64,000 nt of DNA. It comes from Streptomyces sulphureus DSM 40104. Its GTDB lineage: Bacteria; Actinomycetota; Actinomycetes; Streptomycetales; Streptomycetaceae. The DNA lies in the NCBI RefSeq assembly GCF_000381025.1, contig NZ_KB905824.1, forward strand, positions 62,001 through 126,000. The letters run 5' to 3'. A model generated the notes under the pieces. The model was not told the origin of the DNA. It saw nothing but the letters and a program-made list of their open reading frames with translations, and did not search any database. Positions within the stretch are counted from its first letter, which is position 1. Each line of letters opens with the position of its first letter. A program made the translations under genes and the position numbers. This document shows, piece after piece, positions 43,873 through 52,754 of this stretch.

Positions 43873-43900
43873 TAACCTGTCAAACCACTTGATAGGGTTA
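43873..43900. promoter_or_regulatory. operator-like palindrome between hydrolase and CGNR genes
   Basis: TAACCTGTCAA (43873-43883) and TTGATAGGGTTA (43889-43900) form an imperfect palindrome around ACCAC. It lies within the divergent promoter region, 18 bases before the CGNR start. It is a candidate autoregulatory site. Confidence 0.5.
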
Positions 43901-43917
43901 GCTGAAGGGAGGGCGTC

Positions 43918-44424
43918 GTGCTGGAGGAACAGGCCCTGATGGAGGCGCTGAACAGCACCCCCGTCGCCGACGGCCGCCGCCGGGACCTGTGGCGCGACGA
44001 CCGCGAGCTGGACAACTGGGCACAGGAGCACGGGGGTTGCGGCGGTGACGCGGAACGCCGCTGGCTGCGCACCGCCAGGGACGCGCTCCAGGCCGCGGAG
44101 ACGGGCGCGTCGGCGCAGCCCCGACTGCGCCGGGTCCTCGCCGGCGTGCGCAAGGTCCCGCGGCCCGGCCCGTCGGGCGTCGACTGGGAGTTGGAGATCC
44201 CGCCCGACCGCAGGCTCGCGGTGGAACTCGTCCTCGCCTGGGCGGACGTCAACGAGCGTCTCCCGGGCCGCCTCCGCCCGTGCGAGAACCCCGAGTGCCG
44301 CCTCTTCCTCCTCGACCGCAGCCGCGCCAACTCCGCACGCTGGTGCTCGATGAAGACCTGCGGGAACCGCCTCAAGGCCCGCCGTCATCAGGCGCGGGCG
44401 CGCGGGGGTTCGGGCGGTGGGTGA
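43918..44424 (+). CDS. CGNR zinc-finger regulator (ABATE domain)
   Basis: The 168-residue protein has the C-terminal CGNR zinc finger with Cys122, Cys127, Cys143 and Cys148 (PCENPECRLFLLDRS and WCSMKTCGNRLKARRHQAR). The N-terminal ABATE-like ligand region is shorter than usual. GTG at 43918 has GGAGGG upstream. These proteins are putative stress or catabolic regulators. The divergent alpha/beta hydrolase is the likely target. Confidence 0.88.
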   Translation: MLEEQALMEALNSTPVADGRRRDLWRDDRELDNWAQEHGGCGGDAERRWLRTARDALQAAETGASAQPRLRRVLAGVRKVPRPGPSGVDWELEIPPDRRLAVELVLAWADVNERLPGRLRPCENPECRLFLLDRSRANSARWCSMKTCGNRLKARRHQARARGGSGGG

Positions 44425-44637
44425 GGGCCTGCGGGGCTCACCCCGAAAACCGGCGATCGCCGCAGGGATGCGCGGGAGCGGGTCCGACGCGGTGACGAAG
44501 CCGTCGCCGTCATGGACGACCCACCGGCCACGCGCGTTCCGCTCCGAGCGGTTCCGGGCGCATGCGGCGGAGCCCGTTGTGCGCGGCTGGCGTCCGGGCG
44601 CTCCGTGGCCGTCACGGGACGGGTGGCCAACGCGCTC

Positions 44638-44859
44638 TCAACGGCCGCATGTGCAACGGCAGGCCCGGAGGCGTTCGGTGGGGCGGAGGAGGTAGAGGTG
44701 GCCGTCGTCGAGGTGGAGGACTCGACCGCGGCCCGAGCTGCCGGGGGTGTAGAGGCCGACGATCGTGGACCAGCGTCCGCCGTGTAGGACGCGGTCGCCG
44801 CTGCGGAGGTCGAACGGGCCGGTTTTGTCAGGGAGTTCGTACCAGCCGGTGCGGGTCAT
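44638..44859 (-). CDS. small hypothetical protein
   Basis: The 73-residue product reads MTRTGWYELPDKTGPFDLRS, then GDRVLHGGRWSTIVGLYTPG, and ends with three Cys/Arg-rich turns. The GDRV-x4-GRW phrase suggests a small beta-barrel. Similar short proteins occur in streptomycete accessory regions, but no function is known to me. The ATG at 44859 is used; upstream residues in the frame are not protein-like. Confidence 0.55.
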   Translation of the reverse strand: MTRTGWYELPDKTGPFDLRSGDRVLHGGRWSTIVGLYTPGSSGRGRVLHLDDGHLYLLRPTERLRACRCTCGR

Positions 44860-45490
44860 GGTGGGGTTCCTGGAGATCGGTGTTCGGGTCGCGGTCGGCA
44901 CGGCGCTTTCCGTCGGAGTGAGGGCACGGTGTCGGGTGAGGGTGTTGCGGCTGTCGTCCGGGTGCCTCGTGCTCCCGAGCCGGAGATTCGGAAGTCGACG
45001 CCGGGGGAGCGTTCCTGTCCGAGCTTGAAGACGGCTGCGTGGGCACGTCGTTCACAGCTCGAAGGCGTGGTTGGGACGGGTGGGCTGCTGTCCGGTGGAT
45101 CAAATGCTGGGCAACTAGAACGAGTTGGACGGATGTCAGCTCGTAGCACCGGTGTCGGTTGCCCGGGCGCCGCAGGCTGCGCATCGCACGGCCCCGGAGC
45201 ACGGCCCGGCGTCGGGCTCTCCGTCGCGTGGCGGATCGGCATGGACGGTCGCGGGCGGCCCTGCGCCAGCCACAGCAACCGGAACGGCAGCCGCGTCGAG
45301 GATGTCGGTGACGCGGCGCTCGTACGACACCAGGCGGCACGGCCCGGCAATCCGTATCGGCCACCGGCGTCGAGAGGGCGCTCGTCAGGTGCAGGCAGCG
45401 GGGAGTTCGCCGCGCCCCGCCGCTCCGAGTCGGCCACGAGGCAAGCAGGAGTCCCACGGCGAGGCGTGCGCCCGCAGGTCCTCGCCGGGC
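44860..45490. other. gene-poor region
   Basis: About 630 bases lie between the small hypothetical gene and the hydrolase gene. Only one small minus-strand frame (45136-45330) is mildly plausible. An AT-richer patch at 45095-45140 may be a promoter. I see no repeat or RNA. Confidence 0.45.
45136..45330 (-). CDS. possible small protein, low support
   Basis: A 64-residue frame starts at GTG 45330 (MSYERRVTDILDAAAVPVAV) and ends with a CAACGARATD stretch. The composition is protein-like and third positions are GC-rich, but the ribosome site is poor and I recognise no family. It may be a shadow. Confidence 0.3.
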   Translation of the reverse strand: MSYERRVTDILDAAAVPVAVAGAGPPATVHADPPRDGEPDAGPCSGAVRCAACGARATDTGATS

Positions 45491-46438
45491 TCAGGACGAG
45501 GCCACCCGTCCCGCGGTAGACGGCTCGAGAGCGGCCGCGTCCAGGTGGTGGCGGAGCCACTCGGCGACGAGCTCCAGCAGGTACGCGTCGACCGGTTCGC
45601 GCATCAGGCGACGGTACGAGTTCGGGGCGGGGCGTTCGGGGTCGCGCCGCAGGAGGTGGGTGAGGTCGGGGATGCGGAAGGTCTCCGCGCCGCCGGGTAC
45701 GAGCCGGGCGATCCGATCGAGGTCGGCCGGGTCGACCTGGAGGTCCTTGGCGCCGGTGACGGCGAGGACGGGGGTGTGGATGGCGGCGAGGTCGTTCCGG
45801 GAGTCGTGGGCGAGCACCTCGCGCACCCAGCGGGCATTGACCTTGACTCCGGCGACGCGCGCCACGTCCGTACGGGTCTTCTTCAGCCGCGCGAGACCCC
45901 GGTTGCCCAGTGCTCCCAGCGGCCGGCTCAGCAGCCGGACGGGAGCGGGCATGCTCGCGACCATGGCGCGGCCCTGCCAACGGAAGGCGTCCGCGCCCAG
46001 GTTGGCGAAGCCGGCGAGCAGCACCGTCGCCCGTACGTCGGTCCGGGCGGCCAGTGCCATGGAGTGCAGGGAGCCCTCGCTGTGGCCGATCAGGCCGACC
46101 GCGTCCGCACGTATGTCGGGCCTGCCGGACAGGGCGCGCAGCGCAGCGGCGGCGTCCAGGCGGTTGCCGTGGAAGCTGCTCCTCCGCCAGTCGCCCGGGG
46201 TGGCGCCGGTGCCGCGTCGGTCGTAGCGCAGGGTGGCGATGCCCCGGGCGGCGAGGGCTTCGGCCACCGGCTGCGCCAGGTTCATGGGGAGCTTCGGTGC
46301 GTTGCCGTCGCGGTCGAGCGGGCCGGAGCCGTGGAGCAGCAGGACGGCCGGGTGCGGTCCCGGGCCGGGGGGCAGCGTCAGGGTGCCGGCCAGCGGGGTT
46401 CCGTCGTCCGCGGTGACAGCCATGTCGATGTCGGGCAA
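45491..46438 (-). CDS. alpha/beta hydrolase (serine esterase/peptidase-like)
   Basis: The 315-residue protein has LLLHGSGPLDRDGNAPKLPM, the tight turn LRYDRRGTGAT, and the nucleophile elbow GLIGHSEGSLHSMAL (Ser in GHSEG). An Asp lies in VTGAKDLQVDPADLDR and a His in PDLTHLLRR. It resembles dienelactone-hydrolase or acyl-peptidase-like cytosolic esterases. I chose TTG at 46438 (AGAGGCG six bases upstream); ATG at 46423 is the alternative. The AT-rich 46478-46510 upstream probably holds its promoter. Confidence 0.8.
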   Translation of the reverse strand: MPDIDMAVTADDGTPLAGTLTLPPGPGPHPAVLLLHGSGPLDRDGNAPKLPMNLAQPVAEALAARGIATLRYDRRGTGATPGDWRRSSFHGNRLDAAAALRALSGRPDIRADAVGLIGHSEGSLHSMALAARTDVRATVLLAGFANLGADAFRWQGRAMVASMPAPVRLLSRPLGALGNRGLARLKKTRTDVARVAGVKVNARWVREVLAHDSRNDLAAIHTPVLAVTGAKDLQVDPADLDRIARLVPGGAETFRIPDLTHLLRRDPERPAPNSYRRLMREPVDAYLLELVAEWLRHHLDAAALEPSTAGRVASS

Positions 46439-46803
46439 GGCTTCGCCTCTTTCGTCTCGCGCCTCATTCGTTCGCAACAACGAGAACGTTATCAGATTTG
46501 AGATTATGAGGACGGTGCGAGTCTCGCCAGGTTCGGAAGCGCCCCGAGTCCTGGCCGTAGCAGGTGAGTTGACCACCGTGGGGCTACGGGAAACTGCCGG
46601 GCGTCTTGCCGTGAGCAGACGTCCGCACCTGGCCGTGCCGGAGGCCGTGCGGGCAGAGGAGAAGGCAACCGGCACAGCACCATGGGCAGGTGGCGCAAGC
46701 AACCGCGAACGCGCGGCCTCAGGGGAGTTGGTCCGACAAAAACGCCACCGCGCCCGCACGTCGTCTCCCGTGCGGGGGCGGTGGCGCCGGTGTTGCGGAA
46801 CCC
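46439..46803. other. intergenic region with promoter patch and terminator
   Basis: 365 bases without a gene. An AT-rich stretch at 46478-46510 is the likely promoter of the hydrolase gene; CGTTC/GAACG arms there form a loose palindrome. The right end holds the terminator of the osmoprotectant operon (46738-46786). Confidence 0.5.
46738..46786 (-). terminator. intrinsic terminator of the osmoprotectant operon
   Basis: Arms 46744-46760 and 46769-46785 pair over 17 bp with one mismatch. On the minus strand the stem is followed by TTTTT (46742-46738). Confidence 0.88.
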
Positions 46804-47829
46804 CTACCCGATGAAGCCCTCCTCCTTCATCCAGTCCAGCGCCACCGTGTGCGGGTCCTCGCCGTCGACGTCGACCCTGGCGTTGAGCTCCTGTGCCACG
46901 TCGTTGTCGAGCTTCTTGGTGACCGGTGCCAGTACCTCGCGGATCTGCGGGTACCGCTTGAGCGTCGCGGTGTTGATCTCGGGTGCCGCGTTGTAGTTGG
47001 GGAAGAACTTGCGGTCGTCCTCCAGGAGCTTCAGGTCGAGGGCCTTGATGCGGCCGTCGGTCATGAAGACCTCACCGAAGTTGCAGGACGTGCCCGCTGC
47101 GGTCTGCGTGTAGACGACGCCGCCGCTCATCTTGGACACCTGCGAGGACGGGATCTTCATGCCGTAGGCGCGTGCCATGCCCCTGAGGCCGTCCTCGCGC
47201 GAGGCGAACTCGTTCTCGGAGCAGACGGTGACGGCCGACGGGTCCTCCTTCTCGAGCTTCGCCATGTCGGAGAGCGTGTGCACGTCGTACTTCTTCTGCA
47301 CCTGCTCGTTGACGGCGATCGCGTAGGTGTTGTCGAGCGAGGAGGGCGGAAGCCAGGTGAGGCCCTCCCGTGCGTCCTCGTCCCGTACGGCCTCCCACTG
47401 CTTGTGCGGGTCGACGATCGGCTTGGTGTGGCCGAGGTAGGTGATCCAACTGGTGCCGGTGTACTCGTACATGCCGTCGGCGGTGCCCGAGCGTACGGCC
47501 TCGCGGGCACCGATGGAGCCCTGGATGCTCGTCCGGTCGACGACCTCGGCGCCGGCCGCCTTGAAGGCGATCCCCATGATCTGGCCGAGGACGATCTGCT
47601 CCGTGAACTCCTTCGAGGTGACGGTGAGTTCGGCGCCCTTGAGCGGCTTGCCCTTGCCGATCTTCCCCGGTCGGAGGGAGTCGGTCATCGGGCTGCCGCT
47701 GACGAGGCCGCACCCGCTGAGCGTCAGCGCTCCGGCGAGCGCGAGCGCCGGGGGCGCACAGCGGCGTGCGCGCCGTGCGCCGGCGGCCCGTGTCCTCGTG
47801 GCGGAGACGCCCCGTGTCAGGCCGCGCAT
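46804..47829 (-). CDS. osmoprotectant/glycine-betaine ABC binding lipoprotein (OpuCC/ProX-like)
   Basis: The 341-residue lipoprotein has Cys40 in LTLSGC, then the OpuAC-type binding domain: LTVTSKEFTEQIVLGQIMGI, ADGMYEYTGTSWITYLGHT, and a C-terminal VALDWMKEEGFIG. These proteins bind glycine betaine, choline or related quaternary amines. ATG at 47829 overlaps the permease stop as ATGA. It is the last gene of the operon and precedes a strong terminator. Confidence 0.9.
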   Translation of the reverse strand: MRGLTRGVSATRTRAAGARRARRCAPPALALAGALTLSGCGLVSGSPMTDSLRPGKIGKGKPLKGAELTVTSKEFTEQIVLGQIMGIAFKAAGAEVVDRTSIQGSIGAREAVRSGTADGMYEYTGTSWITYLGHTKPIVDPHKQWEAVRDEDAREGLTWLPPSSLDNTYAIAVNEQVQKKYDVHTLSDMAKLEKEDPSAVTVCSENEFASREDGLRGMARAYGMKIPSSQVSKMSGGVVYTQTAAGTSCNFGEVFMTDGRIKALDLKLLEDDRKFFPNYNAAPEINTATLKRYPQIREVLAPVTKKLDNDVAQELNARVDVDGEDPHTVALDWMKEEGFIG

Positions 47830-48719
47830 CAGGATGCTCCCTCCAAGCCACGCGGACGCAGCAGTAGTTCGGCGAGTGAGGCCAGCCAGTCGACGAGCAG
47901 CGCCAGCGCGACGGTGAGCACGGAGCCGAGGAGCAGCACCGGCATCCGCTGGTTGGTGATCCCGTCGGTGATCAGGTCGCCGAGGCCGCCGCCCCCGCCG
48001 AAGGTGGCGAGCGTCGCGGTGCCGACGTTGAGGACGAGCGCGGTGCGCACCCCGCCGAGGATCAGCGGTACGGCGAGCGGCAGTTCGATCCGCGTGAGCA
48101 CGGCGAGCGGCGACATGCCGATGCCCTTCGCCGCCTCCAGCAGCGCGGGGTCGTTGGCGCGCAGCCCGGCGATGGTGTTGGCGAGGACCGGCAGGATCGC
48201 GTAGATGACGATGCCGATGATCGCCGTCTTGGCGCCGATGCCGAGCCAGATGACGAGGAGGATCAGCAGGCCGAGCGAGGGGACGGCCTGTCCGAGGTTG
48301 GCGAAGAGCATCGCGAACGGCGCGATCCGCGAGACCTTGCCGCGGGTGAGGGCGATGCCGAGCGGGATCGCGATGATCAGCACGAAGAAGGTGGAGATCA
48401 CCGTCAGTTGGACGTGTTGGAGCAGCCGGACCTGTACGTTGCCGCCCGAGATCGAGTTCTGTGCCACGGCGTCGAGTTCGGCCCCGCGGAACCAGAGCCA
48501 GGTGGCGAGCAGCAGCAGCGCGATGGCCCCGGGGAGGACGGTCAGCTTCGGCCAGGTGAGACGGGCGAGCGGCTTGTCCTCGGCGGGGACCTCGGCGAGT
48601 GCCTCGTCGTCCCCGAGGTCCTCGACGCCGTCGCGCTCGTGCTTCAGCGACTCCAGCAGCTTCCGGTCCCCGCGGGAGTCGCCCCCGGAGCCTGAGCGGT
48701 GGTCGTGCGGGGCGTTCAC
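47829..48719 (-). CDS. osmoprotectant ABC permease (OpuCB/D-like)
   Basis: The 296-residue protein has a charged cytosolic N-terminus of about 60 residues, then six membrane segments. The coupling motif is LLEAAKGIGMSPLAVLTRIE. GTG at 48719 overlaps the ATPase stop as GTGA. The long acidic N-terminal tail is not usual for the family. Confidence 0.9.
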   Translation of the reverse strand: MNAPHDHRSGSGGDSRGDRKLLESLKHERDGVEDLGDDEALAEVPAEDKPLARLTWPKLTVLPGAIALLLLATWLWFRGAELDAVAQNSISGGNVQVRLLQHVQLTVISTFFVLIIAIPLGIALTRGKVSRIAPFAMLFANLGQAVPSLGLLILLVIWLGIGAKTAIIGIVIYAILPVLANTIAGLRANDPALLEAAKGIGMSPLAVLTRIELPLAVPLILGGVRTALVLNVGTATLATFGGGGGLGDLITDGITNQRMPVLLLGSVLTVALALLVDWLASLAELLLRPRGLEGAS

Positions 48720-49984
48720 GAGGAACCCTCCTCGGCCGCCTGCTCCTCCAACTGGTGCTGGTGCTCGATCGCCTCCATGCGGTCCTCGTCGAGGAGTTCG
48801 TGGACGGAGTTCATCAGCGTGGTCATGTCGACGACGCCGGTGTACTCGCCGCGCCGCCCGGTGACGGGAACCCGTCCCGCGTTGTCGGTGAGCACGGCCT
48901 CCAGCGCATCGCGCAGGGTGGCGTCGCGCGTCACCGTGTCGTTGACGGGGGTGCCGGCGCGGGCGAGCGAGCCCTTGGCGCGCATCAGGTCGCCGCGGCG
49001 CAGCCACTTGTAGGGGCGGCGGTGTTTGTCGAGGAGGAGCACCTCGTTGCCCTGGCCCGCGTCGAGGAGGCTGAAGATCGAGCGGAGCGGCTGGTCGAAG
49101 GTGGCGACGGGGACCTCGCCGACGTTCACGTCGCGCACGCGCGTCAGGTTGAGCCGCTTGAGCGCGGCGCCCGCGCCGACGAAGCCGGAGACGAAGTCGT
49201 CCGCGGGGTTGGTGAGGATCGCCTCGGGGGTGTCGAACTGCGCGATGTGCGACTGCTCGCGGAGGACGACGATCCGGTCGCCGATCTTGATCGCCTCGTC
49301 GAAGTCGTGGGTGACGAAGACGATCGTCTTCCGCAACTCGTGCTGGAGCCGGATGAGTTCGTCCTGGAGATGGTCGCGGGTGATCGGGTCGACGGCGCCG
49401 AACGGCTCGTCCATGAGGAGCACGGGCGGGTCGGCCGCGAGGGCGCGGGCGACGCCGACGCGCTGCTGCTGGCCGCCGCTGAGCTGCCGCGGGTAGCGCT
49501 GCTGGAACTCCGCCGGGTCGAGCCCGACGAGGTCGAGCATCTCCTCCACGCGCGCCTTGATCCGCGCCTTCTTCCAGCCGAGCATCTTCGGCACGGTCGC
49601 GATGTTCTGGGCGACCGTCATGTGCGGGAAAAGCCCGGACTGCTGGATGGCGTAGCCGACGTTGCGGCGGAGCTTCACCGCGTCCATGTCGGTGACGTCC
49701 TCGTCGTTGATCTTGATGCGTCCCGAGGTCGGCTCGATCAGCCTGTTGATCATCTTCAGCAGCGTCGTCTTGCCGCCGCCCGAAGGGCCGACGAAGATCA
49801 CCGTCTCGCCGGCCTCGATCTCCAGGCTGACGTTGTCGACGGCGGGCTCCGTCGCGCCCGGGTACGTCTTGCTCAGCGACTCCAGGCGGATCGTTGCGCC
49901 GGTCGTCCGGCCGTCGCCGCCGTTAAACGGCTGCTCCTGTGCGGAGTCTCCGCTTTCGGTCGTGGTGGACGGGGTGTCAGGCAC
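48716..49984 (-). CDS. osmoprotectant ABC ATPase with CBS domains (OpuCA-like)
   Basis: The 422-residue ATPase has Walker A GPSGGGKTTLLKMINRL, Q-loop YAIQQSGLFPHM, signature LSGGQQQR, Walker B VLLMDEPFGAVDP and the switch FVTHDFDEA. The C-terminal 150 residues are a tandem CBS region, which in OpuA-type transporters senses ionic strength. The GTG start at 49984 overlaps the upstream permease by eight bases. Confidence 0.93.
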   Translation of the reverse strand: MPDTPSTTTESGDSAQEQPFNGGDGRTTGATIRLESLSKTYPGATEPAVDNVSLEIEAGETVIFVGPSGGGKTTLLKMINRLIEPTSGRIKINDEDVTDMDAVKLRRNVGYAIQQSGLFPHMTVAQNIATVPKMLGWKKARIKARVEEMLDLVGLDPAEFQQRYPRQLSGGQQQRVGVARALAADPPVLLMDEPFGAVDPITRDHLQDELIRLQHELRKTIVFVTHDFDEAIKIGDRIVVLREQSHIAQFDTPEAILTNPADDFVSGFVGAGAALKRLNLTRVRDVNVGEVPVATFDQPLRSIFSLLDAGQGNEVLLLDKHRRPYKWLRRGDLMRAKGSLARAGTPVNDTVTRDATLRDALEAVLTDNAGRVPVTGRRGEYTGVVDMTTLMNSVHELLDEDRMEAIEHQHQLEEQAAEEGSS

Positions 49985-50624
49985 GAATCCCCCTCGGGAT
50001 GGTCAGGCGTCCGATGAGGACGTAGGCGCCGTCGAAGAGCAGCGCGAGGATGACGATGCCCAGCGTCCCCGCGAGGACCTGGTTGAGTGCGTTGGCGCTG
50101 CCCAGCGAGGCGACCCCGCGGAAGATGAGGTTGCCGAGCCCCGGGCCCGAGGCGAAGGCGGCGATCGCGGCGATCCCCATGAGCATCTGCGTGGCGACGC
50201 GGATGCCGGTGAGGATCGGCGGCCAGGCGAGCGGCAGTTCGACGCGGAGCAGCCGGCCGACCCGCGACATCCCCAGTCCCTTGGCCGCGTCGACGAGCGC
50301 CGGATCGACGCCGCGCAGCCCCACGATGCAGTTGCGCACGATCGGCAGCAGTCCGTACAGCGTCAGCGCGATGACGGTCGGCGTCACACCGAGTCCCACG
50401 ATCGGGATCAGCAGACCGATCAGCGCGAGCGAGGGGACGGTGAGGATCGCTGACGTCGTCGAGGTGGCGAGGTTGCCCGCCCACTCGGTGCGGTAGGTCA
50501 CCACCCCGAGCAGCACGCCGATGACGGTGGCCGCGACCATGCACTGGAAGACGGCGCTTGCGTGCTGGTACGAGTCCGCCAGTAGCTGCGCATATCTGTT
50601 GCTCACGTACTCCCAGAAGTTCAC
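49977..50624 (-). CDS. osmoprotectant ABC permease (OpuCB/D-like), first subunit
   Basis: The 215-residue protein has five to six membrane segments and the coupling motif LVDAAKGLGMSRVGRLLRVE. The start MNFWEYVSNRYAQLLADSYQ is typical of the family. GTG at 50624 overlaps the stop of the Lrp-type regulator as GTGA, so the transporter is probably translated from a transcript that also carries the regulator. Confidence 0.9.
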   Translation of the reverse strand: MNFWEYVSNRYAQLLADSYQHASAVFQCMVAATVIGVLLGVVTYRTEWAGNLATSTTSAILTVPSLALIGLLIPIVGLGVTPTVIALTLYGLLPIVRNCIVGLRGVDPALVDAAKGLGMSRVGRLLRVELPLAWPPILTGIRVATQMLMGIAAIAAFASGPGLGNLIFRGVASLGSANALNQVLAGTLGIVILALLFDGAYVLIGRLTIPRGIRA

Positions 50625-51145
50625 TCGGCCCTCTCCTCGGTCATCCGGTTCGTGCGATCGACCGGGGGCTGCGGCTCCGTGCCCCCCGCGGCCTGACGGA
50701 CCAGCGGGACGATCCTGAGCGGTACCGGGTTCTCCATGACGATCGCCGTGGAGGCCCTGACGATGCCACCAAAGCCGACGACCCGGTCGATCACACGCTG
50801 GAGATCCGCGTTGGAGCGGGCCACCAGGCGGCAGAGCATGTCGCCCTGTCCAGTGATGGTGAGCAGTTCCAACACCTCGGGCACGCCGCTGAGGTGCTCG
50901 CGGACGTCGGCGCCCTGGCCCTGCTTGATCTCCAACGTTGCGAAGGCGGTGACCGGGTAGCCGAGGGCCGCCGGATCGACGTCGGGACCGAAGCCGCGTA
51001 CGACTCCGCTCGACCGGAGGCGGTCGAGTCGTGCCTGCGCCGTTCCGCGCGCGACGCCGAGACGGCGGGACGCCTCGAGGACGCCTATCCGCGGCTCGTC
51101 GGCGAGGAGTTCGAGCAGTCGACCGTCGAGCCGATCGATACCCAT
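50621..51145 (-). CDS. Lrp/AsnC-family regulator (HpdR-like)
   Basis: The 174-residue protein has an N-terminal AsnC-type helix-turn-helix (DGRLLELLADEPRIGVLEAS, RLGVARGTAQARLDRLRSSG) and a RAM effector domain (about 65-150). It is divergent from hpd. In Streptomyces an Lrp regulator in this position (HpdR) controls tyrosine catabolism, so that role is inferred. The C-terminal 25 residues are polar and extra. ATG at 51145 has GAGAGGT upstream. The stop overlaps the osmoprotectant permease start. Confidence 0.88.
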   Translation of the reverse strand: MGIDRLDGRLLELLADEPRIGVLEASRRLGVARGTAQARLDRLRSSGVVRGFGPDVDPAALGYPVTAFATLEIKQGQGADVREHLSGVPEVLELLTITGQGDMLCRLVARSNADLQRVIDRVVGFGGIVRASTAIVMENPVPLRIVPLVRQAAGGTEPQPPVDRTNRMTEERAE

Positions 51146-51297
51146 GGCTTACCTCTCAGTAATTATTTCGGAGTTGGCGATTTTACGCCTGTGCATGTTG
51201 TGCAGATCGACCGACACATCCGTCACCGAGTTGGTCAGAGTGTCCAGCTCAAGTGCGAAGTGTTGCGCACCTTGTGGAGTGGCGTCACCCTGCGGGC

Positions 51298-52485
51298 ATG
51301 GCAGATACGACGCAGCAGACGCGGTCTCAGACACCCCAGACCACCCCTCAGACCCCTGCGAGCGCCCGGGAGGCCGACCCCTTCCCGGTTCGCGGGATGG
51401 ACGCCGTCGTCTTCGCCGTGGGCAACGCCAAGCAGGCGGCGCACTACTACTCCACCGCCTTCGGCATGCACCTCACCGCCTACGCGGGACCCGAGAACGG
51501 CAGCCGGGAGACGGCCAGTTACGTACTGGAGTCCGGCTCGGCGCGGTTCGTCTTCACCTCGGTGATCAAGCCGTCCAGCGACCACGGCCGCTTCCTCGCC
51601 GAACACGTCGCCGAGCACGGCGACGGCGTGATCGACCTCGCCATCGAGGTACCGGACGCGCGCGCCGCCTACGCGTACGCCGTCGAGCACGGGGCGCGCG
51701 GGCTCCAGGAGCCGTACGAACTCAAGGACGACGACGGCACCGTGGTCCTCGCGTCGATCGCCACCTACGGCGAGACCCGGCACACGCTCGTGGAGCGCTC
51801 CGGCTACAGCGGCGCCTACCTGCCGGGGTACGCGGCGGCCGAGCCGCTCGTGCGCCGCTCGGCCGACTCGCCGAAGCGGTTCTTCCAGGCCGTCGACCAC
51901 TGCGTCGGCAACGTCGAACTCGGCCGCATGAACGAGTGGGTGGAGTTCTACAACAAGGTGATGGGCTTCACCAATATGAAGGAGTTCGTCGGCGACGACA
52001 TCGCCACCGAGTACTCCGCGCTCATGTCCAAGGTCGTCTCGGACGGCACCCGGAAGGTGAAGTTCCCGATCAACGAACCGGCGGTCGGGAAGAAGAAGTC
52101 GCAGATCGACGAGTACCTGGAGTTCTACGGCGGCCCGGGCGTGCAGCACATCGCGCTCGCCACCAACGACATCGTGGCGAGCGTCCGCGCGATGCGCGAG
52201 GCGGGCGTCCAGTTCCTCGACGTCCCCGACTCCTACTACGAGACCCTCGGCGAGTGGGTCGGCGAGACCCGTGTGCCCATCGAGGAGTTGAAGGAGCTGA
52301 AGCTCCTCGCCGACCGGGACGAGGACGGCTACCTGCTCCAGATCTTCACCAAGCCGGTCCAGGACCGCCCCACCGTCTTCTTCGAGATGATCGAGCGGCA
52401 CGGCTCCCTCGGCTTCGGCAAGGGCAACTTCAAGGCCCTCTTCGAGGCGATCGAGCGTGAGCAGGAGCGCCGCGGCAACCTCTGA
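51298..52485 (+). CDS. hpd: 4-hydroxyphenylpyruvate dioxygenase
   Basis: The 395-residue enzyme has two vicinal-oxygen-chelate domains. The iron ligands are visible as His in QAVDHCVGNV, His in GPGVQHIALAT and Glu in VFFEMIERHG. Further hallmarks are EFYNKVMGFTNMKEFVGDD and GYLLQIFTKPVQDRPT. It converts 4-hydroxyphenylpyruvate to homogentisate in tyrosine breakdown. ATG at 51298 is chosen; the preceding open frame adds 15 atypical residues. The N-terminal 30 residues are Gln/Thr-rich. Confidence 0.96.
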   Translation: MADTTQQTRSQTPQTTPQTPASAREADPFPVRGMDAVVFAVGNAKQAAHYYSTAFGMHLTAYAGPENGSRETASYVLESGSARFVFTSVIKPSSDHGRFLAEHVAEHGDGVIDLAIEVPDARAAYAYAVEHGARGLQEPYELKDDDGTVVLASIATYGETRHTLVERSGYSGAYLPGYAAAEPLVRRSADSPKRFFQAVDHCVGNVELGRMNEWVEFYNKVMGFTNMKEFVGDDIATEYSALMSKVVSDGTRKVKFPINEPAVGKKKSQIDEYLEFYGGPGVQHIALATNDIVASVRAMREAGVQFLDVPDSYYETLGEWVGETRVPIEELKELKLLADRDEDGYLLQIFTKPVQDRPTVFFEMIERHGSLGFGKGNFKALFEAIEREQERRGNL

Positions 52486-52540
52486 CGGCGGCCCACGCAC
52501 CGCCGTACGGCGGGGGGTTGCGGCTCTCAGCGGCACGGAA

Positions 52541-52573
52541 GAAGGGGCGGGCGCACCGTGCGCCCGCCCCTTC
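52541..52573 (+). terminator. hpd terminator
   Basis: A perfect 15-bp stem (52541-52555 with 52559-52573) with a three-base loop, 55 bases beyond the hpd stop. Confidence 0.85.
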
Positions 52574-52720
52574 GTGTGCCCCTGGCGCCGCACAAGGCGC
52601 ATCCCGATGCGAACGGAGCTGCGCGGGTGGCGGCCGGACTTCAGGGAGCTGGTCCGGTTCTTGTTCGTTCTGGTGCGGTCGTGGAGCTTGCCCTTGCTCG
52701 GCAAGATGTCGGCCCCCCCC

Positions 52721-52747
52721 GCATATATATCGTGCCTCGATATATGC
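52721..52747 (+). promoter_or_regulatory. PadR operator candidate
   Basis: GCATATATATCG (52721-52732) and CGATATATGC (52738-52747) form an AT-rich palindrome that stands out against the GC-rich background. It ends seven bases before the PadR start. PadR proteins typically bind ATAT-containing palindromes at their own promoters. Confidence 0.65.
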
Positions 52748-52754
52748 TCGATGC

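Noticed and set aside
45125..46501. 458-codon plus-strand frame antisense to the hydrolase gene
   Set aside because: The opposite strand carries a clear alpha/beta hydrolase with GHSEG. The plus-strand product is Gly/Val-rich without motifs.
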